DNA from: Sternotherus odoratus
Lineage: Eukaryota; Chordata; Testudines; Kinosternidae
Assembly: GCA_032164245.1 (NCBI GenBank)
Contig: JAVMKO010000001.1
Span: forward strand, 250,675,644-250,739,643
Direction: 5' to 3'
DNA: 64,000 nt
The position numbers were made by a program, and so were the translations under genes. The notes beneath the pieces are model-generated. The model was not told the origin of the DNA and did no database searches. It saw nothing but the letters and a program-made list of their open reading frames with translations. Positions 43,664-54,785 of this stretch are shown piece after piece; the stretch's first letter is position 1, and every line of letters begins with the position of its first letter.

Positions 43664-44537
43664 TGTTAGGATGTAGATATTCAGGCCTGTCTGCAAAGGC
43701 CTACACTTTAAAAATTTAGGTGTATTCTTATCACTTAGCTAGTTATAGAGGTATAAAAGAAAGAATCAAAATCACTGTCTGCTGGTGTAAGAGCCTTCTC
43801 TTGCTCTGACAGTCTGAGGCCCTGTTCTCAGGCTAAGGCCTTGGGCTAAGCAGCAGAGACAGCCATAAGCTGGGAAGCGAACGGTCACATCCTCACCAGT
43901 CACACTGAAATAAGGTACTATTGGGCTGTTGTGAATACAGTCCTGTCCTGATAATGCCTATCACCTCCAGAGAAAGGGAAGAGCCTAGAAGATGTAAAAG
44001 GAAACTTAGTTTGATAGCATCCTATCTGGCAGGAACTCACTTATCAATAGCTGGGATGTGAAATCCTCATTTCATTAGTGTTCTATCATTGTAGTCTCCA
44101 TGGTTATCTATATAATCTCCATCTGGTTCTCTGATTGTTTCTGTCTGCTGTATAGTTAATTTTGCAGGGTGTAAACTAACTAAGGTGAGGCGATATAATT
44201 GGTCAGATAATCGTGTTACAATATGTTAGGATTGGTTAGTTAAATTTCATTAAAATGATTGGTTAAGGTATAGCTAAGCAGAACTCAAGTTTTACTATAT
44301 AGTCTGCAGTCAATCAGGAATTAAGGGGGGGAATGGGAACAGGGACACAGGCCAGGCTCTGTGGCATCAGAGCTCGGAAGAGGGACACTAAGGAAGGAAA
44401 TCGGAATCATTGCTTGCTGGAAGTTCACCCCAAGAAACATTGAATTGTTTGCACCCTTGGACTGCGGGTATTGTTGCTCTCAGTTCATGCGAGAAGGACC
44501 AGGGAAGTGAGCGGGTGAAGGAATAAGCCCTCTAATA
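43664..44537 (+). mobile_element. Solo LTR-like element
   Basis: It begins tgttaggatgtagatattca and ends gccctctaata, near-inverted ends (TGTTAG/CTAATA). The 874-bp length fits an LTR. The repeated block ggttaaggtatagctaagca and agtctgcagtcaatcagg is familiar from turtle endogenous-retrovirus-type LTRs. A possible TATA-like 'tactatatagtctgc' lies near 44294. No internal genes adjoin it, and flanks (gtcacc / atactc) do not match, so the target duplication is lost or the edges are off. Bases 43354-43663 hold nothing recognised. Confidence 0.6.
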
Positions 44538-44956
44538 ATACTCAGATCCATGGGTGGGCAGGGAAAGGTATTAACTGGCACATGAGATGTGGGCACTTCG
44601 GCAGCCTCCTGTGCTAACCTCTTTGCCGCTCGCCTTCTTCTCCATGCTGTCCCTCCTCAGTCCTGTGTCTACTGGCCTGGGTTTTGCCCAGGGGGTGTCA
44701 TGGTCTCCAATAGTAGGGAATGACCCTAACAGCAGGAGAAACACAGAATTCTGATCTCGGGTCTTAAAAGATAAAAAGCCTTTCAGTGTCATACTGCATC
44801 AGCTGCAACGGCCTGGTACGAACCAAGTCCTGCAGTGTATGGCCTAGGAATGTGACAGGTGAATTCCTTGCCTGCAGCTGTGGGAGGCCCTGTAACACAG
44901 TGGAAGTGGTGGGATTTCACTGCACCGAGGGCTAGGGGACCAATGACAGGAGTCCA
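44538..44956. other. Non-coding stretch without identified features
   Basis: Rather GC-rich, no domain or repeat end recognised. Confidence 0.45.
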
Positions 44957-45063
44957 TAGGGTGACCAGTGTGAAAAATCTGGATGAGGTTATAGGTGCCT
45001 ATATAAGACAAAGTCGAGGATATCAGGTCTATCCCTATAAAATTGGCACAATTGGTCACCTTA
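44957..45063 (-). mobile_element. Small hAT-type miniature element, copy 3
   Basis: Begins tagggtgaccagtgtgaaaa and ends ggtcacctta. The interior cctatataagacaaagtcg and atccctataaaattggcac matches the family at 11413-11526 in the same orientation. More diverged, and the 8-bp flanks do not match. Confidence 0.8.
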
Positions 45064-45389
45064 GCTCATGCATGGAACCCAGCGCCACAAAACGCCCTGA
45101 GAAAGAAACACAGACTGGCTCTTTGGAAGCAAGGTGAACAAGGGGCTAAGGCAGAAGATGCTCCACTACCTGGATCCATTCATCCTTCCCCTCCCCCCAC
45201 ACTCAATGAGAATGCCAGTGCTACAGAATCTACTGTTGCCTTTGGGCTACTTTGCTTTTGTTCTTCCCCTACAAAGTTGCCCATCAACCATCTGAGTTAC
45301 CTGGGCTGGCTGCTGGGAAGAGAATTTGCAGCGTACTGACTGTTCATTACATTACCCTTTGCTAGCAAGGTGAAATTAAAGATGAACCT

Positions 45390-45615
45390 TGTATCAGTCT
45401 ATTAACTGAATGCAGCAGTGCCAGCTTCACTTCGCATTTAAAGAGCAAGTAATTGGTATGGCATAGCAGCAATCACATAGCAGAACAGTCCTGGAAAAGG
45501 CTGTTAAATATGATGAGACCATGAAAACTACCAAATGCTGGTTCACACAGATCTGAAGGAGCATCAGTTCACTAATTGAATGCAGCGGGACCTGCCTTGC
45601 TTAGCCTTTAAAAAG
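45390..45615. repeat. Spaced direct repeat, about 53 bp
   Basis: The first unit (45390-45442) has tattaactgaatgcagcagt and catttaaagag. The second (45562-45615) has cactaattgaatgcagcggg and cctttaaaaag. They are separated by roughly 120 bp and about 75 percent alike by eye. Confidence 0.6.
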
Positions 45616-46842
45616 TGTAAGATGGTGAGACATGAACTGCAGTCTGCAGCCAAACATCTGAGATAGTGATAAACAGAAGCTTCACAATTCTTGGAGTTGG
45701 TAAATGTTTAACTTGTGAGTCCTGGCTTGACTCAGTGTTGTCTAGGATTGTTGGGAAAATTCTTTATTGGACTTAAATAGTTAATTACAAAAGAAGCCCT
45801 AAAAGAGCACATGTCCTGCCTACAAGTGAAACTGATCCAGTGTGCTTCTCTGCCTTCCCCTTATGAAATGGGGCAATGTTTTTTGGTGTTTATGAAAATT
45901 CTCTAGGCAGAGATCAGATTAACCTTGGGCTTGCAACTGAACTTGAAAATCATCTTACAGACCAAATTACTGCCTACCACAGCTGTCCACATGGGTGCAA
46001 ACTGTTATGACCAGGAACACGAAGTATAGTGTAACCAGAGATAGGCTGAGGAGGAACTTTTCAGCTCCAGACCTGGTTTAATTTTAGGCTAGAGTTCAAG
46101 GCCAAACCTGCCTTTATGGAACACTTCTCTGGGAAATCTGGGGGACATCTAAAGATCAGTATCGCTGAATTCCATAGTTGAGCTATAATTTTCCTTTCAG
46201 TTTGATAGGTTGTTTAGAGTAATTTCTACAAAATCTTTTGGTTTCATCCCCTTTTTATTTGATAGGCTTTATCCATCTGGCCAGGGCTAGCATTTGGGTA
46301 GGACAGCAGCAAAATCTTGCAGGATCACAGAGTGGTATTCAAACTAAATCTAGAAAACAGGCCTCAGACCACAACCAAAACTAAAGGGGCATGTTCAGAG
46401 CCAAAGATTTGAATCCCAACTGCACCTAGCCCTGAAAATTAGGTGGGCTCCAATTTTAAGTTTCAGCTCAAGTCCATGTGTTATGACACAGTTCACATAG
46501 AACCACTGTCATGGATGTTGCTCTGGAACAGCTACGTTCCATGAAAACACCGTCCCTAGGCAGGGCAAGAGACCCAGATCTCAACCTAGACAAAGTTAGA
46601 TTTCCAGACTCTTCCATTTCTGCAACCTTCTTTAACTAAGACTTGCTAGATTTTTTTTATATATAAAAGTCACTGTGCAATAATAAAGGCTGATGTGCTA
46701 TTTTTAGGCAGTGGCACCAGGAATTTCTGCTTCATGTGTTTAATATAGAAGCAACAGATCTCTTAAAAGCCAGTCCACGGTTTTACAATATTACTCCCCA
46801 TCCACTGCACAATTTTTTAAAGTCCCGATTTAATCCTTTCTT

Positions 46843-46862
46843 GTTACCATGGCAATGGTAAC
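46843..46862. promoter_or_regulatory. X-box-like palindrome (candidate RFX site)
   Basis: GTTACCAT and ATGGTAAC form a perfect 8-bp inverted repeat around GGCA. The left 13 bases, GTTACCATGGCAA, fit the RFX X-box pattern GTNRCC-N-RGYAAC except the last base. This is a sequence match only; no promoter is nearby. Confidence 0.3.
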
Positions 46863-49104
46863 ACAAACACCTCCAAAGGATGAGCTGAGGCAGATCTCCT
46901 GCTCCTGGAAGAAGAATGTCCTTACTGTATATGCAAGAGCTGACAAAATATTTAATGTAATTTTCCCCACCTGGTTAGCTAGTTTAGTAAGTCATTAAGC
47001 AGAAACCAGTATCTGGGGCCAGGGAACATTTTACTTTGTTCCCCCATCACTGCAACAACCACATTTTGTCTTTTATCCAATCCAGTTCAGTGATATCAAG
47101 TAGGCTGAGCATTCTGTATCCTAGGTGACCATTTAGAGCTTAGATAAACTGACGGTTTCTTTCCAAAAAAGTTTCTCCCAGATTCAAAGCCAAACCAGCA
47201 CTGATATTTTCAGCAAAATATTCTAATCTTTGCCCTGCTCGTCAAAGTGTTTTTCCAAACAGAGAAAGACAAATGAACTCTCTTCATCCTCCGCTGGGGT
47301 TGGTACCTGTTAGTAAGTATCATCAACGCTATCGTGTGGGTGATGAAATGGAGGCAGGTTGTTGAAATAACTCGCCGGAGGGAGGCAATGACCGAGCCAA
47401 AACTGAAGCACGTGAATTTCTGGCTCTCAGCCCTGTGGTCACACCATCAGACCACACCTCTCGTTGGTAACCATTGTGTAATTTGAAATGTTGGTCTCAC
47501 CACTCTTCTTTAGCATGGTCACACTGATCTCTATTCAGTACTGGGTGTAAGCTGCATGCCAAAATCTTACAACAGTTACCACTGCTCAGGATCTTCATAG
47601 AGGGGGAAAATCCAGCACTCATGGTGCCAGGTTTTCAGTGGCTTCTGATTTACTTTCAACTGGCACAGAATCATTGGGTTGTAGAGAGACCTGAAATAAG
47701 TTATATATTTTGTGAATGGAAGATCCTGCCTGGCACCAAGAGGAAAATCTCTGCAAGGCGGTAAAATAGAAATGTTCTCTTATGAAAAAATGTGGAACCC
47801 CCGACTCCATTGTAATTCCCATTCCCATTGAATTCTCTTGTTCAGATGGGAAAGCGTTCCATCAAAATGCTCTGAATCCCACTCTAGTTATGGATCTGCT
47901 GAGTTCATAAAATAGCTGGTCTCAATGCTGCTTCTTCTGTGCCCTCCGAACATCAGATATTCCATCCCTGAGAGCAGCAATGGAGGACACACAAAGCTAA
48001 TACAAAGTACAATATTATCAAGCTGAAAAAATGCATGAACGGGGATTCACTTGAATAACATAGAGGAAAGACTCTGGTGATTGTGCCTTCTCTGTATGCT
48101 CCTCAGCGTCTTGAGATCTCCGGGCTGCTTGTCAGCACATGTCCATTGCCATTTGCATGGGCAGGAGTGCATGTGCATAACATGGCATGTGCTAAATGAA
48201 AGAACTGCACCCTCCAGGAACATTTTGAGAAATATCTCCATTACATGTACATCCCCTGCTTTGGTTTTAGTGAAGTCACTGGAAGTATTAAAGAATTCAG
48301 TTTGCCCAGCGGCCAGTGGAGGAGTAACTCATTTTTGTTTAGCAGGGCAATTCTTCTAATTTTTTCCCCACGGCCAACTGGAATACCTGGTCTGAAGTTT
48401 CCCCAAAATAAAGAAACTGGGATACACCAGCACCTGAGTATATTTTTTTAAAAAAATCTTACTTTGTGGTAGTTCTGTGATGTGAAAAAGAGAGTGCGGG
48501 GTAAAGTAAAGTGATTGCAAACTCTGTAGTGTAAAAAAAGATTTCAAAGTAACCCTAAAGGTAGCTCCAGAAAGGTTTCAGAATTTGGCACTGAAGTGCC
48601 TGTAAATTTCCCGGGGTAATTGTTAATATGGCAGTTAGAAAGTGACTTTTTTTAAACTTACTTGGCAAGAGTTTTAATAGCAACAGCTGTCCAAACATAA
48701 CACAAGACCCCTCTATAGAATTTAGCTGAAAAGTAGAAAATCTACTGAATTGTTGGACTGGTGTATTATTTACAAGCAAATCAAGTTTCTCCTGCACTTC
48801 ATGGATTGTTGGATTTTTTTGTTTTAAAAATCTTTAAGAATTTCCGACTTAGAAAGAGACAACACAGGAAATACAAAAGCACAAGGGTAGAGTACAAATA
48901 GGCCAAATGAATACCATTTACAGAGTAGACATTATTCCTACTACAAGTTAACTTTTTTTCTTTAAATGCATTGGCTATCCTGTGAAGTATGTGGCATTTG
49001 GTGACATATACAAGCTGTAAGTCCTTTCCTTTTTTGCATTTTATTGTTTGTTTCTTTATGAAAATTATTGAGAAAAAGATACTCTAGAAAAATAGTCCAT
49101 TAGA

Positions 49105-49164
49105 TTAACTATATTATACCAGGTATTCATATATATTATATTAACTATATTACAGTGGGTATTC
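49105..49164. repeat. 36-bp tandem duplication, AT-rich
   Basis: ttaactatattata...ggtattc occurs twice with a 36-base period, joined by an AT tract. Confidence 0.75.
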
Positions 49165-49369
49165 CTCAAGAATTAGGGTCTAATTTTGAAAGAGGCTTCA
49201 AGACAGACTCTTTTTGTGTATGTGCAAACATCTTTTAGCTTTTTTTCAGCAATCACAGCATTGAGTAGACCGGTGGCCACCTGTGGAGAGAGACAATGCT
49301 TCTGTTGTTACCTTGTGCCCCATCATTTTGTCTCTTTAATCAGCTGTTGCACTGTATGATCATCCTAGT

Positions 49370-49922
49370 AAACAACCTTCCAAGGGGAGCAGTGGGTTCA
49401 AAAATCCTAACTGGCTTCAACACAGAGCTTGATAAGTCTATGGAGGGGACGGTCTGATGAGACTGCCTACAATGGCAGGTGGCCCATCGGCGACTGCTAA
49501 TAGCAAAAATCCCCAGTGGCTGGAGATGGGACACTAGAATGGGGAGGGCTCTGAGTTACTACAGAAAATTCTTTCCCAGGTGTCTGACTGGTGGGTCTTG
49601 CCCATATGCTCAGGGTCCAGCTGATCACGTGATCCATCTGATGTTTGGGGTCGGGATGGAATTTTCCCCTAATCAGATTGGCAGAGATCCTGGGGTTTTT
49701 TTTGCCTTCCTCTACAGGTTGGGGCCAGGTCAATTTCAGGTTTAAACCAGGCAGATTCTCTGTAACTTGAATTCTTTAAATCATGATTTGAGGACTTCAG
49801 TAACTCAGCCTGAGGTTATAAATCTATTACTGGAGTGAGTGGGTGAGGTTCTGTGGCCCGCAATGGGCAGGTCCGACTAGATGATCACAATGGTCCTTTC
49901 TGGGCTTAAAGTCTATGAGTCT
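49370..49922 (+). mobile_element. CR1 3' tail, truncated
   Basis: Contains aactggcttcaacacagagc, gactgcctacaatggcagg, ttttcccctaatcagattgg and the terminal gatcacaatggtcctttctg, gcttaaagtctatgagt. Same tail type as the CR1 ending at 9072. Only the extreme ORF2 end and 3' UTR remain. Bases 49923-50206 hold nothing recognised. Confidence 0.88.
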
Positions 49923-50210
49923 AAACAATGAACTCTCCATAGCAAGGATGGGTGGGGAGTTTCTTTGTTTCATTCCGATGTACTGTACTCGATGAGGCCC
50001 TGATCCCTGGTTGAGGGGATAGCATAATTGTTATTGATACTAATACCTCCATGCACAGTTGGTAGAGTGTACATGTACAAGCCCCTTAATCGTGACTGAA
50101 ACACACACATGAAATTGTTGGCACACACATCAGAGGAGGCCAGGCTGAGTCCTCTTTCATAATCAAGCTCTGTGCATTCTGTGTCATAGCATCATGCACT
50201 ATCTATGTAT

Positions 50211-51078
50211 TGTGATGCAGCAAGGCCAGATGGCTCTAGATCATAGAATATCAGAGCTGGAAGGGACCTCGGGAGGTCATCTAGTCCAACCCGCTGCTCA
50301 AAGTAGGACCAATCTCCAATTAAATCATCCCACAGATTTTTACCACATATCCCTCATGAATGGTCCCCTCAAGGATTGAGCTCACAACCCTGGGTTTAAT
50401 AAGCCAATACTCAAACCACTGAGCTATCCCTCCTCCATACAGGAAAGTGCCAAGGAACAGATAAGTGAGTTCCAGGCTAAACAAATCCCTGGTACCTTTG
50501 GAATCAAATGGTAGTTGTTCAGGTTAATCAAGACACCTGGGGCCAATTAAGAAGCTTCTAGAAAGGAGCAGAAATAGCTAGCCTGATTGGGACACCTGAA
50601 GCCAATCAGGGGCTGGCTGAAACCAGTTAAAAATCCACCCAGTTGGTTAGGTGTGGGGTGGATGTCAGGAGCTGTGGGAGGAAGTTGTGTTGTTGGTGAA
50701 ACTGAGTGGTAGACAACATCTTATATGCAAGTAAGGAGGACCTCAGGTAAGGGTGAAGTGGAGTTTGAAGAAGCTGGGACTGCAGTGGGGAAGTAGCCCA
50801 GGGAATTGTATTGTGTTTTGTGATTTAAAGGTCAGCCATCTTAGCTGATACTATTAGGTTACCTCCCCTAATTAATCACTGAGATTGGGAGACAGCAGAG
50901 ACTGTGCCAGGAAGGATAACTTCTCCTCTCTGGCTTATGATGAAAATAGCTCCGTAGGCTGTGACCTTGTCTCTAGAGAGAGAAGGGCTACATGGAGGGT
51001 CACAGTGAGCCTCTGAGGCTAGTGAAAATTGGCCAGGAAATGCAGGATCCATGAAGATAAGGACAGAGCTTTGTCACA
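50211..51078 (+). mobile_element. Solo LTR-like element with nested SINE
   Basis: Ends tgtgatgcagcaaggcc and gctttgtcaca give TG...CA with a 5-bp inverted TGTGA/TCACA. A 4-bp direct repeat gtat flanks it (50207-50210 and 51079-51082). After removing the SINE it is about 670 bp. Blocks gacacctggggccaattaag, aagccaatcaggggctgg and agggtcacagtgagcctc are familiar from a common turtle LTR-like family. No proteins are present, so it is a solo LTR or similar. Confidence 0.75.
50239..50434 (-). mobile_element. tRNA-headed SINE with CR1-type tail (Cry I-like), nested
   Basis: Minus-strand head gatagctcagtggtttgag (box A-like), ggttgtgagctcaatccttg (box B-like), a body with atatgtggtaaaaatctg, and the CR1-type tail whose plus-strand form is gaatatcagagctggaaggg. 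More complete than the copy at 30272-30441 and in the same orientation. Confidence 0.9.
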
Positions 51079-51141
51079 GTATATAGCAATGACTAAGCCA
51101 CTTACAGCATGTCTCTGCTACAAAATTAAGTTGCCCTATCT

Positions 51142-51487
51142 CAGGGGTTCTCAAAGTGGGGGTTGTGACCCCTGGAGGGGTTGTGGGCCACTTTTGTGGG
51201 GGTCGCAAGCCCCCACCGCAGCAACTCCCTGCTGCGGGATCCCTGGGGAGTGTGGCGGCTGGGGGTCCCGGGCCCTGGGCCCTGGGGAGCGTGGCGGCTG
51301 GGAGCCCCGGGCTCCCGGCTGCCAGTGGGGGCTGGGGCACACCCGGCATGGTTTTTTTGTTTTGTTTTAAAAAAAATAATAAAAAATCGGTGGCTTTTTG
51401 GCGGAGGGGTCGCCCCCCCCCCCCCCCCCCCCCCCCCCGCCGGAGCACAAAAAGGGGTCGCGGTCTCAACAAGTTTGAGAACCGCTG
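51142..51487. mobile_element. hAT-type non-autonomous element with 8-bp target duplication
   Basis: Ends caggggttctcaaagtgggg and acaagtttgagaaccgctg are inverted repeats. A perfect ccctatct flanks it at 51134-51141 and 51488-51495. The interior is GC-rich with a duplicated 'gagtgtggcggctggg' block and a 26-base C-run at 51413-51438. Long open frames on both strands arise from its composition. No transposase. Confidence 0.94.
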
Positions 51488-51495
51488 CCCTATCT

Positions 51496-53456
51496 TATGT
51501 CCGCATACAACCGCTGCAGTAATTACATCGCTTGTGTGCGCCGGCAATGCATGTCCTCACCAGGAGCACTTGCACCGATTGAACTGTCAGCATGGGGCAA
51601 TGTGGGATGGCTTCTGAAAGCCAGCAACAGTTGATGTAAGGAACATAGAGTCTACACTGACTCTGCATTGACCTAACTACATCAAACTCTATGCCTCTCA
51701 TGGGGGTGCTGTTATTAAGTCTGCACAGTAGGTGAATTACATCAGCGGGACTGAAATTTTAGACATTTATAGAGTTAGGTCAATGTAAACTGCCTTGTGT
51801 CAACCTAACTCTGTAGTGTAGACTAGAACTTAGAAATAACACCGTCCTGTATTAGTGCTTCTATTTCTTTATACAAACCCTGGAACTGGTGGGATTTAAC
51901 TAGGACATTTTAATTCACATCATGTTACAATTTGGCAACTAGAGGTGACCATTTTTCATGTGCAGAATGAATTTAGTGTGAAGTGACTAGCAAGGCCACC
52001 TAGAGCCAGGCATACTACAGGCAGGCACTGTGCAAACTTCCCTACGACACTCTGCCAATGCCACTCACTTCTGCCATACAATGGCCTTGCTATTCCAGCC
52101 CTGGACCTCTCCTGAAAAAAGCCTGCCAACTGTGGAGAATTGTACAGTGACTTTGTACAAAATATTTACTAAGATATTTTTGTAGCATTCTCTTTTGCAC
52201 CCAGTCAACTTTGCCGGAGTAAGGACTGGGGAAAAACCCAGGCTCAGATTTTGCCTATTGTGGGAATCAGGGGACTCATGCCCTGGGTAATCAGGCCTCA
52301 CAACCTGGTGGATATCCTGGTATTTGTGTGGATCTCAGGGTTCTATAGGAGGGAAAGAGGCATCCAGGAGGAGAAACTGCAACCCCCCCCCCCCCCACAG
52401 CATTGCTGAGGACTCTCGTGCTTTTCCTCCAGCCCTCTGGCAGCATGAATCCAATGATTTTCCCCATGTGTGACAGCCCCAGGAGTCCCTCAATAGGAAA
52501 TGCAGGCAATGCATTTCTTCTGTGTCTTCCTCCTTCCTATTGCAGCCCCACATGTGCAGATCCTTGGAACTATGGAGATCCCATTCCAAAGCTAGCAAGA
52601 GCAGGAGGGTGGTGCTGAGGCAGCTTCCCACTGGCACCCCATCTATGCAGCTGTGCAAATCCATACAAACAGATCTGTGGGGCTTGATCTGGCTAGGAAA
52701 AAGAACTTAGGTGCTAGTACAAGCACAAATAGCAAAGCAGTAACCCATCCTACCTATTTGGGAGACATTTTGGAGGCACCGGCCTCTACTCCATTAGCTA
52801 GGATTTTCAGTCATCAAAAACCAATCATTAAAAAGATGTTTGCATTCGGCATAAAAATCTGAAAATAAAATAAAATCATTAGGAAAAAAACAGTAAGAGA
52901 AGAAAACATTCCTAAAAAGAGAAAAGGAATCGAATGAGCTATTTTCAGACAAAACCGCAATATTAGTCACCCACTGGCTGGGAGAGCATCACAGAGCCTG
53001 GCCCGGCGATAGCCCCAACGAAACACACACACACAGACGTTACACTAACAGAGTTTGAGAAATATAAAAAACAGCTTTGGCATAAGAGTGGAACATTTAC
53101 AAATAGCTATGGCTTAAGCGTAAATCTTTCAGATTTAATTCACATAATTTAATTTTGGATTTAATTGACTCCTGAGGACTAATTCTGCCCTCATTTACAC
53201 CCAGGCAATCCACCGTTATGACTGGAGTTTCATAGTGTAAAGCAAGAGCATTGTTTGGCCAGGTCAGGGCAAATTAAGTGAGTGTGTGTGTGTCTGTAAT
53301 TTGCTTATCCAGGCAGTTCATTTCAAAAGCAACATCTGGAGTCTAGACTGAGCATTCTTTAGGTAAGAAACAGGATTATGGATTAAACAGCTGTATGTCA
53401 GCACATATTGTAATTATCTGCATAACCCTGCATTCTGTCCTGACCATCTTGCTGAT
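51496..53456. other. Non-coding stretch without identified genes
   Basis: A C-run at 52383-52396 and short (AC)n/(GT)n tracts at about 53024 and 53282. Around 53175-53255 aattctgccctcatttac suggests a worn palindromic repeat. Nothing else recognised. Confidence 0.45.
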
Positions 53457-53660
53457 CAGAGACAAGGTGGGTGGAGTAACATCTTTTATTGGGCCAACTT
53501 CTGTTAGTGAGAGAGACGAGCTTTTGAGTGCCCTTTTTACTTAAAGAAGAACTTTGTGTACACCCGAAAACTTGATTTTCTCACCAACGGGAGTTGGTCC
53601 AATAAAAGATGTTCCCTCACCTACCTTGTCTCTCTAATATCTTGGGATCAACACTGCACG
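53457..53660. repeat. Inverted pair of retroelement tails
   Basis: A minus-orientation tail (gagacaaggtgggtggagta, catcttttattgggccaac) faces a plus-orientation tail (gttggtccaataaaagatg, cctcacctaccttgtctctc). The arms are about 80 percent complementary over 70 bp. The hammerhead-like core seen in related copies is worn here (ttaaagaagaac ... cgaaaac). Confidence 0.7.
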
Positions 53661-54594
53661 CACCTGGATGAGACACCTCGGATAATGGTGTCTAGGTAAC
53701 TATGGTGATGTGTGCCTTTAAAATGGTTTTAAACATCATAACTGACAATAATAAACTCCTGTATCGGTCTGACCTAATTCAAATCATCCTAAACTTCACA
53801 TCCTAAAAATGCAAAAATAGAGAGACAACCCTCTATCTATTTACATTTGTTTTTGCTTTAAACAGAATAAACTGTATGTCTTATTTTATATGCTTGTCTC
53901 TGAATCTTAACTTCTGCTTTTCTGAGATACACGGTCATCGTGCCAGAAGTTCATTGCTATATTTTTAGATGCTAAAAGGTGGGGCCCAAAGCCAAGACTC
54001 ATTGTACTTTTTGCAGTAAACAGGAAGCAAATGATACCTTACTGAGGTCTGGCTCAATTCTGATTCTCAGAGAATTTATTTTCTTTGAAAACATTGTAGT
54101 TTTCTAGTCATGAGTACTTTTTTAATGGGCTCTTCATATGACTATTTTGGTACATGCGGCATAGAGATTTTTCAAAGGCTTTAAGTGACCTACCTGACAC
54201 CTGGAAGAGCACCAGATTTGGGTTAAATAACCGCTCTATTTTTTACATAACTCCTTTGATACTGCAAGCCCAAGGAAATCTCAATATTAACGGCCATGCA
54301 CTGTGTTTGAAAGAGATTATTACAGGGCGGTCACTGACTTTTGTCAACAAGTCACATCTGTAAGGCAGTGATGCAAGAAAGAAAAATTAAGGACCAGATC
54401 CTGAGGTTAATATGTAGGCTCCTTCCATATACACTGAGTGGAGCCAGCATCACTGCCAGGCTCTAAGGAGCATGTCTGGTGAAAATTTTGCAGATGTGAT
54501 TATAGGAAGTGACCTATGCTTTCTCCGACACAGCCCTTCTCCTCTCTTCTCTTCCCCTCCCCCCCCCCCCCCCCCCCCAATAATAATAATACTT
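53661..54594. other. Non-coding stretch ending in simple sequence
   Basis: Nothing recognised before a 20-base C-run (54559-54578) followed by (AAT)n. Confidence 0.5.
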
Positions 54595-54785
54595 CCATCC
54601 CAGGAATTTATGGTGCTTTTACCTTCCTTTGAGGTAGGTCAGAATCATCATTCACATTTTACAGATGGGTAAAGTGAGGCACAAAGAGGTGACATGTCAT
54701 TCCCAAGGCCATACAGTGGATCAGTGGCAGAGCTGGGAATGGAACCTAGAAGTCGGGTTCCAAAGTTTATGCATTCGCTACAAGA
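54595..54785 (-). mobile_element. MIR SINE
   Basis: The minus strand gives MIR. Plus-strand blocks are cattttacagatgggtaaag, tgaggcacaaagagg, tcattcccaaggccatac and ggcagagctgggaatggaac. One of the better kept MIR copies here. Confidence 0.85.

Larger units (their letters stand above)
45064..49369. other. Mostly unique non-coding stretch
   Basis: It holds a spaced direct repeat (45390-45615), a palindrome (46843-46862), a possible minus-strand MIR piece around 47395-47460 (tggctctcagccctg) and a 36-base tandem duplication (49105-49164). No exon-like frame. Confidence 0.5.

Noticed and set aside
51074..51617. Frames of 113-157 codons on both strands
   Set aside because: All fall on the hAT element with the C-run; translations are Gly/Pro-rich and low in complexity.
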